NCBI GenBank assembly: GCA_963978905.1
Contig: OZ022257.1
Location: 46,386,203-46,450,202, forward strand
Length of the DNA: 64,000 nt
From: Trichostrongylus colubriformis
Lineage: Eukaryota; Nematoda; Chromadorea; Rhabditida; Trichostrongylidae
Reading direction: 5' to 3'
The notes beneath the pieces were generated by a model. It was not told the origin of the DNA and did no database searches. It worked only from the letters and a program-made list of their open reading frames with translations. The position numbers were made by a program, and so were the translations under genes. The first letter of the stretch is position 1, and each line of letters starts with the position of its first letter. Positions 10,462 to 21,236 of the stretch are shown piece after piece.

Positions 10462-11189
10462 ACGTAGGTCGCTGCCACCACTGCATTAAAAGGATTTGAT
10501 TATAGCGGCTTCGACTCCGTATCGATTCTACGCATGTGTCTTTAAAAATATGGAAATTACCTTTATATTTGCACGAAAAAGGTCGAACTGAGAGCAAAGA
10601 GCGCTTTCATCGATGACGACTCCACTCTAATTAGTGAATACTCAATCAACTCAGCTGAAGGTGTTTTAACAACATATATCAAAAATCTTATAAAAATAAA
10701 AACTCAAAATTTATTTGAAAAATGCTGAGGAAAAAATTATATCTAATTCTTCTCCAAATGGCCATCCCATTTCAATTCCATTCGAAACCATAGCGGTATT
10801 TGACAGCAGTTTGGGACCTCTTTGGGATGCGCCAAGCATTACACTTCTTTTCAAAATGAGACATTTGCTTGTGATTTAGCTTATATAATGATATGGTGGG
10901 GGCTAGCCAAAGTATAAGTCAATCTATTCAACCCTTCAGCCTAGTATTTCAATTTACTTTCCCCCGAAGGATGGAAGATAGATCCGAGACTTGATCCCTG
11001 GGCCATGAGACCCATTTTCACATAAATTAAATTTGTTTCCATCAGCAAAAGTCGAAGATGCGCATGGGAAAACGTGCGAACACTGAAAGACGTGAACCCA
11101 GATTATGCTCTTTGCAACTATACTTATTCCTACAACGCTGACTCCCTCCGCGGCATTTCTACCGTATTCCTTCTATGAATACTCTGAAA
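10462..11189. other. no gene recognised
   Basis: AT-rich, no sizeable open frames, no repeat recognised. Confidence 0.4.
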
Positions 11190-11300
11190 AGATAGCACAG
11201 TGACAAGTGGCGCCGTAACCACACTCCCCGTCCATGGATGAAATCATGGACTATTGTGCGACAGCCAATAGAGCCTTCCATCCAACAACGATTCGGAAAA
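11190..11300 (+). mobile_element. S1 SINE fragment
   Basis: CAGTGACAAGTGGCGC, CACTCCCCGTCCATGG and AGCCTTCCATCC follow the order seen at the 5' end of complete S1 SINEs (for example 35541-35650). The B box is lost. Confidence 0.55.
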
Positions 11301-11745
11301 CAGGGATCACTCTCACAGGAGTATCAAAACAAGAATTCCCGCTTTGGATTCATCTTCCCTCCAATTCGTTCCATAACACGCCTAAGCATACAAAACCAAC
11401 TACGAATCCGCACAGAAATACAAGGGAGAGCATATCCTGCGAAGGAATACCAACAATCATTGGGTAATTTTCTAACTTACTGCTTTTATTTGTCAATACA
11501 TATTTATTTGTTGCGTGTGGTGTATTTGGAAAGAATATGTTTGGGCTAGAAGTTCCCGAAGAGCAGTGGGATGTTTTGCCCATATGTCAGCGTTATTGTG
11601 AGAACATTCGCATCGTCAGCGACACTTTCCGTTTGCAATTTGCTATACAAACATTCCCACTATGAGCTATGCATGAACGGAATGGAATGTTACAGGAGGT
11701 ATGAAAGCATGCGTGTGTGGTCCAGAGAGCCTCATGGCTACTTAA
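11301..11745. other. no gene recognised
   Basis: Three overlapping frames of 77-103 codons on both strands lack recognisable domains. Confidence 0.35.
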
Positions 11746-11782
11746 GGCAGGAGCACATAGGATGCTCCTATGTGCTCCTGCC
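11746..11782. repeat. perfect 37-bp palindrome (17-bp stem, 3-nt loop)
   Basis: GGCAGGAGCACATAGGA (11746-11762) is followed by TGC and the exact reverse complement TCCTATGTGCTCCTGCC (11766-11782). The word CTGCTCCTGCCCAAA recurs at 12625-12640, and a TATACTATAGTTAGAAAA-like word follows both places. No U-tract follows, so it is not a bacterial-type terminator; it may be the tip of a folded-back repeat. Confidence 0.9.
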
Positions 11783-12008
11783 CAAACTATAATACTATAG
11801 TTAGAAAAAGTTAAAGACACCAGGAGGGGTAATTTTGGCTTACGGTAGAACAGACGTAGTGTGGACGAGCTTGAGTGGCCGCCATTGCACAAACTCGCCA
11901 ATTTGACGCCTTGGCATGGTGCCAAAAGAAGATGGTTCTAATACAGATTTATTTTTTCCTTTTAGTTTTCACTTTGTTCTTTCTTATATTGTTTCTAGAT
12001 GTACTTAC

Positions 12009-12227
12009 GGGTCAAATAAAGTCGGGGGGGGGGGGAGAGGCAAAATTTTTACCCACGTCAAAGCTTCTTTCCCTTCCTAGGGTTAGGCTAAAGCTGATGA
12101 GACCTATGCTTTGACAGATGCTTTTTAATGTGGGAGGAGGGGATATCAATTTTAGCCTAAGCCTAGTAAGGGAAAGGAGCATCGACGTCGACGCAAAGTT
12201 GCGTCTCCCCCCGACTTTATTTGACCC
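12009..12227. mobile_element. hairpin MITE with GGGTCAAATAAAGTC termini
   Basis: The left end GGGTCAAATAAAGTCGGGGG and the right end CCCCCGACTTTATTTGACCC are perfect inverses, and imperfect pairing continues inward: CTTCCTAGGGTTAGGCTAAA on the left against TTTTAGCCTAAGCCTAGTAA on the right. The whole 219 bp is therefore a foldback. A G12 tract (12024-12035) lies in the left end. The core word GCCTAAGCCTAGTAAGGGAA resembles the interior of H1 MITE copies at 26.35 and 38.08 kb. No target duplication is visible. Confidence 0.85.
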
Positions 12228-12431
12228 TTCTGAGATTTTCAGGTATAGAAATGCACAATTAAGAAGATCTATAAGTAAACAAGTAAAATATGTCACTAGA
12301 AAACAGTAAAGAGGAAATAATTCAAAAATAAGGTTACATCAGGCCGAAGACAAGCTTCAAAATGAACGAAGCGTGGCTCGGCCACGGAAGCTTGCAGTTC
12401 GGACGGAAGCGCGCCCCGGGGCCAAATACCG

Positions 12432-12555
12432 TCTCACGGCGCGTTTTTCAACGCTGGTTTCGTTACACATTGTATCTACCGAACCCATATGTTTGTTTTC
12501 AGACGCCATTGTTTTCGTAAACGTTATTCCGCCCTTGCCCCCCTCCCGGTGCCTT
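12432..12555 (+). repeat. dispersed repeat R7, copy 1
   Basis: Opens with GGCGCGTTTTTCAACGC and TTTCGTTACA, contains TTGTTTTCAG, and closes with TTGCCCCCCTCCCGGTGCC. The same sequence of blocks occurs at 21106-21236, 22403-22545 and, inverted, 42440-42580; a partial copy is at 18222-18265. Confidence 0.65.
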
Positions 12556-12582
12556 TAAGTTTAATTTAATTATGTTTAATTT

Positions 12583-12608
12583 AGTTTAATTATGACCTGT
12601 ATACTATA
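12583..12608 (+). repeat. 26-bp direct repeat, left copy
   Basis: AGTTTAATTATGACCTGTAT followed by ACTATA is repeated exactly at 13545-13570. The pair is 936 bp apart, enclosing the R6 arm at 12655-12815 and AT-rich sequence. Confidence 0.9.
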
Positions 12609-12654
12609 GTTAGAAAACTCAAACCTGCTCCTGCCCAAAAGTTAGAAAACGCGC

Positions 12655-12815
12655 GACTATCAAACCTCCCTATTCATCCATCAGTCTCCTGTTTCCAGGT
12701 TTAATCTACAGCGGTACGATTTTCCCAGGCCACGGATTATATTAGAGATATGAGCTCGGATTTCTATCCATTCAATACAGGTGTAAGTGCACTTCTCTTG
12801 TACTTACCGTAATCT
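12655..12815 (+). repeat. dispersed repeat R6, plus-strand arm
   Basis: Reverse-complement partner of 10300-10461, sharing AAACCTCCCT, a TTTAATCTAC word, GATTTTCCCAG and ATACAGGTGTAAGTGCAC. Confidence 0.7.
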
Positions 12816-13544
12816 TTTTGAAACAAGAAAAACCTAGACGGATATTGATTGATCATCCAGTTCGCTGCTATCTAAGAACCTACTAGCCCTAAGGAATTCA
12901 GCTGATTATCGCGTGATGTGCATTTAAATAGAAACCTTGAAATTCATGGGCAAGCTATCGGAGTTCGGTGCGTGGTAGTTATTGGTTCTATAAGCAAAAT
13001 TCATCAAGTAAATTGAAGCATTGATATTAACCTAAAATTGGCTGTTTCTTCTATTTGCAATTTGGTATTTTACTCTGTGTTTTTGAGCAATGTAACAACA
13101 ATCATCCATCATTTGCCACAAATAATTTATCAACAAAAGCACCTAGTAATCATATCTCAGCCCACAAGAACCCCCTTTTTACTTATCAAAAAGAAAAGGA
13201 ACAATAGGATTTCAGCTCCCATAGTTCTTTCACCGCCTGGGCTTAAAAGTGCATCTAGGTCAGTAAAATTGGGGCGACGATCAGAAAAATAAACCATAAA
13301 AATTTGAAGAAATAAGAAGGTCATGAGAGATCAGAACATGAGAATCATAAGAGCATGGAAATCATAGGAACTTGAACCAGAAAATGGTCTTGATTCTATT
13401 ATATTATGGAAAAAAAGCAAAAATTAAATAAAAATATGACGAAATAATATGAGTGTCCTTTTGTTCCTACATTCAGATGTTTGTGACAGTTGATCACATT
13501 AAGCTGAGCTTCTAGTGCAAAACGTAAAAGTGATTAATATCTAA
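12816..13544. other. AT-rich, no gene recognised
   Basis: An 84-codon frame at 13038-13292 begins hydrophobic (VFYSVFLSNVTTI) but shows no domain. Nothing else is recognisable. Confidence 0.35.
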
Positions 13545-13570
13545 AGTTTAATTATGACCTGTATACTATA
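13545..13570 (+). repeat. 26-bp direct repeat, right copy
   Basis: Exact match to 12583-12608; immediate flanks differ. Confidence 0.9.
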
Positions 13571-14439
13571 TTTACAGTTATGAAATTCAAAGAATTATGA
13601 TTGATTCAAAGATTATACAATCTGCAGTTTATTTTATATACTCACAATAACTTTGCATATTTTATCGTTCATTTCTATCCATTTCCATTGAAATTTTTGC
13701 ATTCAGATGGCTAGCGTTCAGATGGCAAAGCGACATTTGAATGGCACCATACCTATAGCCAATACCTTCTTTCTTATAATTTAATTGTACTGATTTTCAA
13801 GAATACGTTGAGAAACAGAGAGCATTTTCGAAGATTTTCACACGAATGATGGGATTCTTTTCGGCTTTTCATGATGAATAAACAGGAATAAATAAATGAT
13901 GAGAAAGAAAAGTGTTAACACACCCACCGCGTGAAAAGCAATCTCAGCAGCCTATGCGCAGGCTATCAAGCACAAATACACTTAACGGAGTATGGGATCG
14001 CATAAAATGTGCCCGACGGCGGGCAGCAATAGAAAGGCGGGAACAGTGAGAACATCTCGTGCACGAAACCATCGCCATACCTGCTCCGGTCCATTCTAGT
14101 AGGAACACGGACTCGTCAACTCGGGCGCAGATGAAAATGTTTGTTTGTTTTGCTATCGCAGCCCTGTCTATTCTAGTAACCCTCCGCTCTAGTAACATTA
14201 TCACATACTGGCAATCATGATGTTGCCATGGACAGAGTGTAGCCCAGGTCAAAGAAATTGTCTACGAAAATTTCACAATTGGAATTCTTCTTAAAATCCA
14301 CTACTTGAACATAGGCACGAAAGGAACCTAGAACCTTCCTTTGTTCCAGAACAGAAATCAAAAACTGCAAAAGCAGCTGGTTTAAACTGCTCCTAGAGCC
14401 TTCGCGGCCGTGCACTTTTGGGACGTCGCATGCCACTTG
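13571..14439. other. no gene recognised
   Basis: Minus-strand frames of 102 and 105 codons lie at 13944-14252 and 14215-14532; neither shows a recognisable domain. Confidence 0.35.
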
Positions 14440-14590
14440 GAGGAGTTCTATCTCAGCCGTTTTTTTTTTGTTTTTTTCGCGTAAAACTTGCATGCGCCCG
14501 TCTTTGAGCAAATACAACATACATATGTTCATGGGTAACAGAGAAACTGGATTTTCCGTGGACGATTCCTCTCAGAACTCGCCCACGGAG
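14440..14590 (+). repeat. R2-type arm fragment
   Basis: TCTCAGCCG, TTTTTCGCGTAAAACTTGC, ATGGGTAACAGAGAAACT and CCGTGGACGATTCC match, in order, the right arm of the 4.57-4.95 kb palindrome and its flank, and 7930-8050. Confidence 0.65.
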
Positions 14591-14819
14591 GTAACATTCA
14601 TTCGTTGGCATGAAGGAACGGAGTGGCAGGACGAGGGTCAGTAGAATGAAAAGTTCGCGTCGCGTCGTGCGATGCGATGGGTACCATCTGAAGGCGCTGT
14701 ATTAGCTAGGTCCTAAATCGATGACGGTGTCTTAAAAACACCGGCAGCGGAAAGGAGAAAATAAGAACTGGGAACACATCTTTTTGAAAGCAAATTTTCC
14801 ATCTCACAACAGAAGAGGT

Positions 14820-15125
14820 AATGTGTAGCCGCTTGGGATCTCGTGATGACCCCGCAGCACGGAGTGTCGTTCTGTAGTTAATCAGCCGGGCAGGTTGTCG
14901 GCGAGGCAGGACAACGTTCGCAGGTGGCTGATTTAGGTTATCCGCCTGGTTCCTGGCTAATGACACAGAGCGACAAGACAGAAGTGGGTATTCGGATTCC
15001 TATTTCTCGGCCTTTTCCCCCTTTTACTTCGTTCCAACTCTACTGTTTCTGCCCAGCCCAAACATTTATATTACAGAAATTGCCTAATTTACCCCTTCCG
15101 TGTCTGTAAGCAGGGCGTAACCGCT
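14820..15125 (+). repeat. dispersed repeat R8, copy 1
   Basis: Matches the minus strand of 20820-21118: CCCGCAGCACGG, TGTCGTT, a GGCAGGACAAC-like word, CGGATTCCTATTTCTCGG and TTGCCTAATTTACCCC appear in the same order. The long minus-strand frame at 20712-21215 is not preserved here, which argues against coding. Confidence 0.75.
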
Positions 15126-16140
15126 TCAGTCGACTTGCACGGTGTCTAGTTCGCATGACGCACCATTCCCGCCCACTCGTTGACCTGCTTTGCGAGGTCG
15201 TATATTGCCTATAGAAACGCGAAGTTGTGATGCTGACTCTAATTTTCTTTTTTTCTGAGTTTTTTAAAAATCTAATACAGACAACGCTACATATTACCTC
15301 ACTCACGCTCAGCGTCTCAATAGGACCATCAGCATGACCACACACCGCACGGGGTAGAGAAACTCATCTGGGCTATGTAGATTCGAAAGAATTTTTGCTG
15401 ACTGCTGATTTATATAGTCTATCGGGAAGAAATAGCTCATGACCAAATATTTATAAATATAAATGTAATAACACAAAGAGTTCTAAAACATCAAAGACCC
15501 TCCGAGAATCTGAACTTGGGGAGCCGCCCCTTTCCGCATTTGTCTCTGTGTCTTTTTGCAAGAAAGAACACCCATGGGATCTTTAGCCCATTAGTTCTAT
15601 CACGAGAAATTTTATTACTCCTCATTTCTTCCCGAAGGGTCCATTTTTATTGTCTGACAAGGCATAAAGCCTGTACGGACTGCACTCGCAAAAAAAAGGA
15701 CTGGAGTACGCTAAGAAAAAAGAGCCGCAAAATTACGAAATCGTTGAAAAACTGTCCATTTTCTCGCAGACAGCAATTCGAATGGCCTGAAGCATCTCAA
15801 GAATGATTGACACGCAAGTGTTCCTATTTTCAATTGTTCTGTTGCAGCTGCCGCGAAGCAACCAGCCCAACGAGTTCAATACAATAAAAGCGTTCGCTAC
15901 AAAAGATTATGAATTCACTTTAGTGCACATGCACGCAACAGGAGCGATAATTTAGAAGCTTGGGAAGGCTTCGCATGGTACATTCTATGGGACCCTACTT
16001 GGACCTTTGAGATTATTCGAGCATCCAACGACGGTCCAGCGACGTCTACTGCAAGTCATTGAAGTGGCTCAACATTCAGCAATCGCTTCTAAAATCTTGT
16101 AGATGAACCAAATGCATAGCATGCATGTGTGATAATAGTA
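15126..16140. other. no gene recognised
   Basis: A 96-codon frame at 15516-15806 is rich in Lys/Arg/Ser with no domain. No repeat recognised. Confidence 0.35.
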
Positions 16141-16358
16141 GAGGGGGTGCCAAAAAAAGAGTAATTGTGCCCATTACTAACATCCACCAAGTATGCAAAA
16201 CATAGGGTGACGGAAGAGATGAAAGTATTGCGGCAAAAAATCCCCGAAATGTTCCTTAAGAAGCATGAGCAAGCTGTGGTTCACTACTTTCACCACCATC
16301 ACAAAATGGAGCCTTCAGCGGAGGAGTAAAATTTCTTTTTTTTTTTGGCACCCCCCTG
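16141..16358. mobile_element. Tc1/mariner-type MITE, family T2 (218 bp)
   Basis: The left end GAGGGGGTGCCAAAAAAAG pairs with the right end TTTTTTTGGCACCCCCCTG. A TA dinucleotide flanks each end (16139-16140 and 16359-16360), the duplication expected for Tc1/mariner transposition. The interior resembles 8640-8790. It has no transposase frame, so it would need an enzyme in trans. Confidence 0.8.
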
Positions 16359-17670
16359 TATGAGCCGCCATTGGATTGCTTACGTTGACATGGTGTAACT
16401 CGACGACGCAACCAAAAAACAATCCATCATCAGCGATAGAAATCCCGGGAGATGAGGAAGTGCCTGAGGCAAAATCACTAGACGTTGCAGCGACGCCTTT
16501 CTGTTCCTCTACTGTTTTTTATCACGGAAGGAGCATTTTGCCAAGGTTCGCGCGGATCTCTCCACTTATTTTAGTAAAATAGTACTTTCGGGAATTTTTG
16601 TAAAATGATGTTTTCGTTAAATAGGAAAGCTCGTGAATCTGAAAAAGACCAAGGTGCGCTGTATCACATCACCTATGGCATATTCCCGCCCATTTATCAT
16701 CCATTGGATGAAATATCTTCGATTGAAGGAAGCATAATTAATGAAGTATAAATAATGATCATAACAAATGTATCACTATCGACTACGGGAATTAAAAGTA
16801 AAAAAACCGAAAGACGACGGACGTGTTTCATAGTCCATATTATGTGATTACATCCCATGTGAGCTGGAAGAAGGTCATGATCCGTCACTGGTATGGGGTC
16901 ATTTGGAAAGGTTTTTGCCAATCCTCCTCTCGGGACCCAGCAAGCAAGGGACCAGAAGATCACGCGTTCGCGATTCTGGTAAACGCTGACTTTGCCTTTA
17001 AGGACGGCTCCTGAGAATATCCGAAAAGCATAAGGAAGAGTGTAAGCTCTGTCTGAAAATGAAGTTGTTACCCAAATTCAGTACTTTTGCTGAAACACTG
17101 ATGTGCTTCGAAAACCCTTACAGTATACGCCACTGAACCGACTTTCATCGAGCATCGCATTCGACTGTGAATGAATGAAAGGTCTGCTATCTACGGGAAA
17201 ATGGAGCCGTCAATTAAGAATTTAACGGATGATGCCTACCCCTTATTAATGCTCTATTTCCGCCCAATAGTTTCACAAATTCCTCGAAGTTTCATATCTT
17301 AATGTGATCATGACATAGGTGTTGCGATTGGCCATAAAAAACTGGTCACACAAGTGAAACTTCACAGCGTAGGCGATACTAGACTGTAACGAAAATAGAT
17401 TTTATCGAGTCTTTTCCACTGATTCGCCTGTGCGCATCCCATGATATTAGCTTTTATGGTCTTACGGAAAACATGTCATTGGCCAGGAATGAGAGTATGT
17501 AGCTTTACGTGTCTTTCTGTGACAGGCAAAAGATGAATCTGAGAAACGCAAAGAGCATCGGGTAATCTTCAGCGGTAAACCGGCTCGAAGAGATCATTGG
17601 ACTTACATCTTTGGAAAGCTTGTGTTATGAGGGAATCAGTTATTCTATGTATTATACATATAATAGTATG
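16359..17670. other. no gene recognised
   Basis: Short frames only (up to 88 codons), no domain and no repeat noticed. Confidence 0.35.
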
Positions 17671-17890
17671 GCGATACGGGTGGAGATGCTGTGGTGACAA
17701 GTGGCGCGCACTCCGGGGTAGGTGAATAGATACCAGACTCGTTTGCGAGGACAAAAGCGCTGTTGAATTGAACATCGGCGACACCCACAAGTCGTATACT
17801 GTACAGGCTAGATCGCATTCATCTGCCAACACGATTCTGAATGAAGCTAAAAAATAAATAAACGCATCCCAGCAACGGAGACTGATTGAC
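17671..17890 (+). mobile_element. S1 SINE, copy A, internally deleted
   Basis: Begins with the A-box-like GTGGTGACAAGTGGCGCGC, skips the B box, and continues with ATACCAGACTCGT, TCGCATTCATCTGCCA, CACGATTCTGAAT and GACTGATTGACGCC, the ordered body blocks of full S1 copies. A second short 5'-like piece (GATGTTGTGGTAATG) follows near 17920. Confidence 0.7.
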
Positions 17891-18221
17891 GCCAAAATTT
17901 ATTCTTTTTGATTTTTGATATGGCGATGTTGTGGTAATGTACTACGGGGTGGGTCGAACAGACGCTAGCAGTATATCTGAACGGGGATGTAAATACCTAT
18001 TCCTTTAAATATTATTTGAAGACGTCATCAACGATTTCCGATTTCCGAAAGCAAAGCTAAGAGTGAAGTAAATAATACAAAGGTACCAAACCTGTGAAAT
18101 ATGACCCCTCGCCTACTATCGAGGACGTGTTCTGCACTCCTTGTCTCATAGAAGAGGGTGATGCAGAAGGCAAGCGCAGCCAAGTGGACATACCTACGCC
18201 CTCCACTGCTACCCGGTCATA

Positions 18222-18265
18222 CGAAAAACCTCAAAGCGCGTTTTTCAACGCAAATTTCGTCACAG
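18222..18265 (+). repeat. R7 fragment
   Basis: CAAAGCGCGTTTTTCAACGC followed by a TTTCGTCACAG word matches the R7 opening block. It is the 3' part of an 89-codon frame starting at 18094 (SPTIEDVFCTPCLIEEGDAE), which had looked exon-like; the repeat makes that less likely. Confidence 0.6.
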
Positions 18266-18409
18266 ATTATTCCTCTTTGTCATTCCGTTGGCGGAGGAGC
18301 ATCTTATCAGCTCTGATTACTCATATTACGTTACTAACATCTTCACATGAATTCAACTTGTGACTTACTGGCCATTTTCGGTTCTCTCATTATTCTGTCG
18401 CTAGCACGC

Positions 18410-18570
18410 TTTCTGCCGATTTTAAAAAAGCCCGAAGCCTCACGTTTATCCCAACTCGACCGCCAGGCTTGGCAAGAATTTGCAAATTATTCTGTCATGC
18501 ATGGAGCAGCTCAGCTTGTAAGCGGAAGCCTACCTGGCATATTATGGCAAAGTATCACAGCTAACAGACC
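18410..18570 (+). repeat. dispersed repeat R9, copy 1
   Basis: GTTTATCCCAACTCGAC, AATTTGCAAA, TGCATGGAGC, GCGGAAGCC and CCTGGCATATTATGGCA match 20540-20700 in order. The Tc1-like element follows 11 bp downstream. Confidence 0.65.
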
Positions 18571-18581
18571 TTCTACACCTA

Positions 18582-19091
18582 CAGTAGCGCTCAAAAGTAT
18601 TCGGTCAAACACTTTTAGTCATAACTTTTTTTCTACTCGAGCAACTTTGATAAAATTTTATTATGTGGTGCCTGAACATACTATTGTCAACATTTCCTTC
18701 TACTTGAGTGCCGCTTGACACTTTTCGTGGTTTTTCACAAGAATTTACTGCAAGACCACCGAAAAAAAGAAAAAGGCTTGGTCAAGAAAAACGGCTTTCT
18801 TTACAAAAACAAAACGAGCAAGCCTTAGAGAACATTAATATTTTGTAGAAAGACCACGACTTTTGATGACAGCGGCACAGCGGGACAGCATAGGGATGGC
18901 ACTCCAAAAACAAAAAATTGCATTCAACCACGTAACTTACACCGCTGAGCCCCAAAATAGTACAGTTAATATGCAGTGTCTCCAAGTACAACATACTAAA
19001 ATTTCTCTTAGATCGGTCCAGTCGCAAAAAAAGTTACAATTGAAAAACCCAAGTGAAAAACCATTCGGCCAAATACTTTTGAGCGCTTCTG
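18582..19091. mobile_element. Tc1-like non-autonomous element, family T1, copy 1 (510 bp)
   Basis: The left end CAGTAGCGCTCAAAAGTATT and right end ATACTTTTGAGCGCTTCTG are inverse, each flanked by TA (18580-18581, 19092-19093). A second copy at 39548-40054 matches along the full length in the opposite orientation. The plus frame inside 18863-19040 (RDSIGMALQKQK, QHTKISLRSVQSQKK) has a counterpart on the minus strand of copy 2, but the frame is short and does not resemble Tc1 transposase, so DNA-level conservation of a MITE is the simpler reading. Confidence 0.88.
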
Positions 19092-19093
19092 TA

Positions 19094-20049
19094 TATACCT
19101 ACCATCTGTTCCTGACCCCGCTCCATCTCGCGGTGCAAACTGCATAATTAATTTAGCATTTTCGTGCATGATATCTCAAATGGAAAAAGAAAAAAATTTA
19201 GACGAATTGCCTAAACTACCATATAAATTTCAGGAAGACCACTTATAAAACTGCGATCAACACCATCTGAAATTCATCTTTTCAGCTTATACTTTTTGCA
19301 ATACAGATCGTTTGTGAGATATTTTGTGCAGAACTGACGTACCCATAATGGATAAATGAATAGATAAAATAAAAATTGATGTGAGTGTGAGTCCGCTGAA
19401 TTCCTTTCTGTTAATTGAGAATACCTTTGTCCATCCCTTTTGACGGCAAGAATCACATGCAGTGAAGCGTCAACAAGATTCCCGGTTCGGTTACGACATG
19501 TGAAAAGGTGCGGAATTCGAGCATGAGAAGCTCATCGAACTGAAAACGAAAACGCAGTGAAACGGAACAAAATCACAACCAAAAATCGAAGAATGTAACG
19601 AATAACGAGAAAGAGCAAAGCGAGAAAAAGTGATATTTTTAATTATTGAGATGAATTCCGAGCTCATGTGAGCATAAGATATCTTACGAAGCGACGAACG
19701 AAATGAAAACGAAAAAGTCGAGGGAAAGTAAGGAAATTTGCGACATGCTGTGAAGATAAAATATGTCATTTTATTTTTGTAAATGTGCTTCAGTTCCTTA
19801 ACCGATTGAGGGTAATTTTTTTCACTTTTTTTTCAATTTTTTAACTTTATTTTTTTAGCATTATTATTTATTATTTTTGGAGCTTTTTTCAAGATTTCGA
19901 ATTTCTCTGTTTCAAGGAAAGGTTATAATGCTCGCCTCCGGAAAGCTCTTTTGTTTCTGCTTTTACGTGAACCCCTTCTATCTTACGGTAAGTTGTGTGA
20001 GAATCAGAGTTGTTTCGTTGAAACTGTACACGAAAATTTGAATTCTTCT
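19094..20049. other. AT-rich, with T-rich tract
   Basis: No gene recognised. 19800-19890 is a T-rich low-complexity tract. A 92-codon minus frame at 19491-19769 is Ser/Phe-rich with no domain. Confidence 0.4.
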
Positions 20050-20300
20050 GTTTCCCACATATTTATGTTATATTTGCGTGCTATGTGCGGCATGCAAGGT
20101 TTCACGCTCCTACACAAAGATCCAAATTGAGGTAGGGCTCCCCAGAGTGAAGGACGTTGGGGTAGGGTATCCGAGGGGGTTTGGACAGGCGCGAAAATTT
20201 GAACTCCGCTCTGGCCGCAGACGGCTTTTCAAGGTTTTGGCGGGAATTCAAACGAGTTGCTCTTCTTCGGCCGCCGTCAGAATTCGCGTTTTGCTATTAT
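20050..20300 (+). repeat. repeat resembling 41470-41780 (R10)
   Basis: ATATTTATGTTATATTTGC and GGCGGGAATTCAAACGA appear here and at 41479-41780 in the same order, about 190-250 bp apart. The 112-codon frame at 20078-20416 is not preserved in the other copy. Confidence 0.55.
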
Positions 20301-20539
20301 GCGATTTTGCCGTGATTTCGAGCGGAATTGGATTCATGGAATTTCCCTCAAGTAATACTCTCTCAAGATGGAAATCTTGGAAATTCGGATCATCTACCTT
20401 ACGAGCACAAACATGACGTGAAGCATAAGAGAACGAGATTATAAAGAGTTTTGTCTCACTATTTTATGGAACTCCCTGAGTATCTTATACTTGAAAGTGC
20501 AGCGCAGTGTGAAGTTAGCCTTCCCACGAAACAGCAGTG

Positions 20540-20700
20540 AAACCAGGTTTCGTGATTCATAAAAACGACAACGACCTCGCACGTATCCCCACTCGACTGC
20601 GAGACTCAGCGACAACTTGCAAAATTGTTCGTCAATGCCTGGAGCTGGAAAGCGGAACCACACCTGGCATATTATGGCATACCATGATAGCTACAAATTT
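20540..20700 (+). repeat. dispersed repeat R9, copy 2
   Basis: Matches 18410-18570 (CACTCGAC, AACTTGCAAA, CCTGGAGC, ACCTGGCATATTATGGCA). Words of its end recur, inverted, near 43.5 kb. Confidence 0.6.
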
Positions 20701-20819
20701 TTTACTTATTCCTAACTCTTACGCTTCGTATCTGTGATCGATCCAAAGCTCATAGTTTGTTTGGTGAAAGCGATTGATATATTCATAATGGAGATTTTGA
20801 TTCTATAAAGTCTTTGACA

Positions 20820-21118
20820 CTGGTAGGGGTAAATTTGGCAAATTGGGGGATTACAAAAGTAGAGGTGCTCAGCAATATAACAATAGAGAAAGAACGACAT
20901 AAAACGGCGAAAAAACCGAGAAATAGGAATCCGGAAATCTCCATTCCCTCTCTCGTCCTCTGCGTCTCTAGCCGGATAGGAGTGAAGACAGGCCAGAAAG
21001 TGAAGACAAGTCTGAACCAGCCGGCCGCGATTGTTGTCCCGCCTCTCCACGGCGACTCCCCCGGCCGCATAACCGTATAACGACATGCCGTGCTGCGGGT
21101 CATAAGACCCAAAGCCGC
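20820..21118 (-). repeat. dispersed repeat R8, copy 2
   Basis: Reverse-complement of 14820-15125. The 167-codon minus-strand frame covering it (20712-21215) is the longest such frame in this part of the window but crosses from R8 into the adjacent R7 repeat, so I do not call it a gene. Confidence 0.75.
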
Positions 21119-21236
21119 GTTTTTTTTCAGTGCGATTTTCGCAACATGTGACCTCTTCTAGAGTAGAAGTTTCGTTTTCAGAGAGTATGTACTCCCAGAT
21201 CTCATTTTCCCTCACCCCTTATGGTGCCTTCAAAGG
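21106..21236 (+). repeat. dispersed repeat R7, copy 2
   Basis: CCCAAAGCCGCG, GCGATTTTCGCAACA, TTTCGTTTTCAG and ATGGTGCCTTCAA occur in the family order. Confidence 0.6.

Noticed and set aside
11746..11782. Rho-independent terminator
   Set aside because: No U-tract and a eukaryotic setting.
18094..18363. Exon encoding SPTIEDVFCTPCLIEEGDAE
   Set aside because: The second half is an R7 repeat fragment, with no matching splice sites seen.
20712..21215. 167-codon minus-strand open frame, the second longest of the window
   Set aside because: It lies over the R8 repeat and the start of R7; the R8 copy at 14.8-15.1 kb does not keep the frame.
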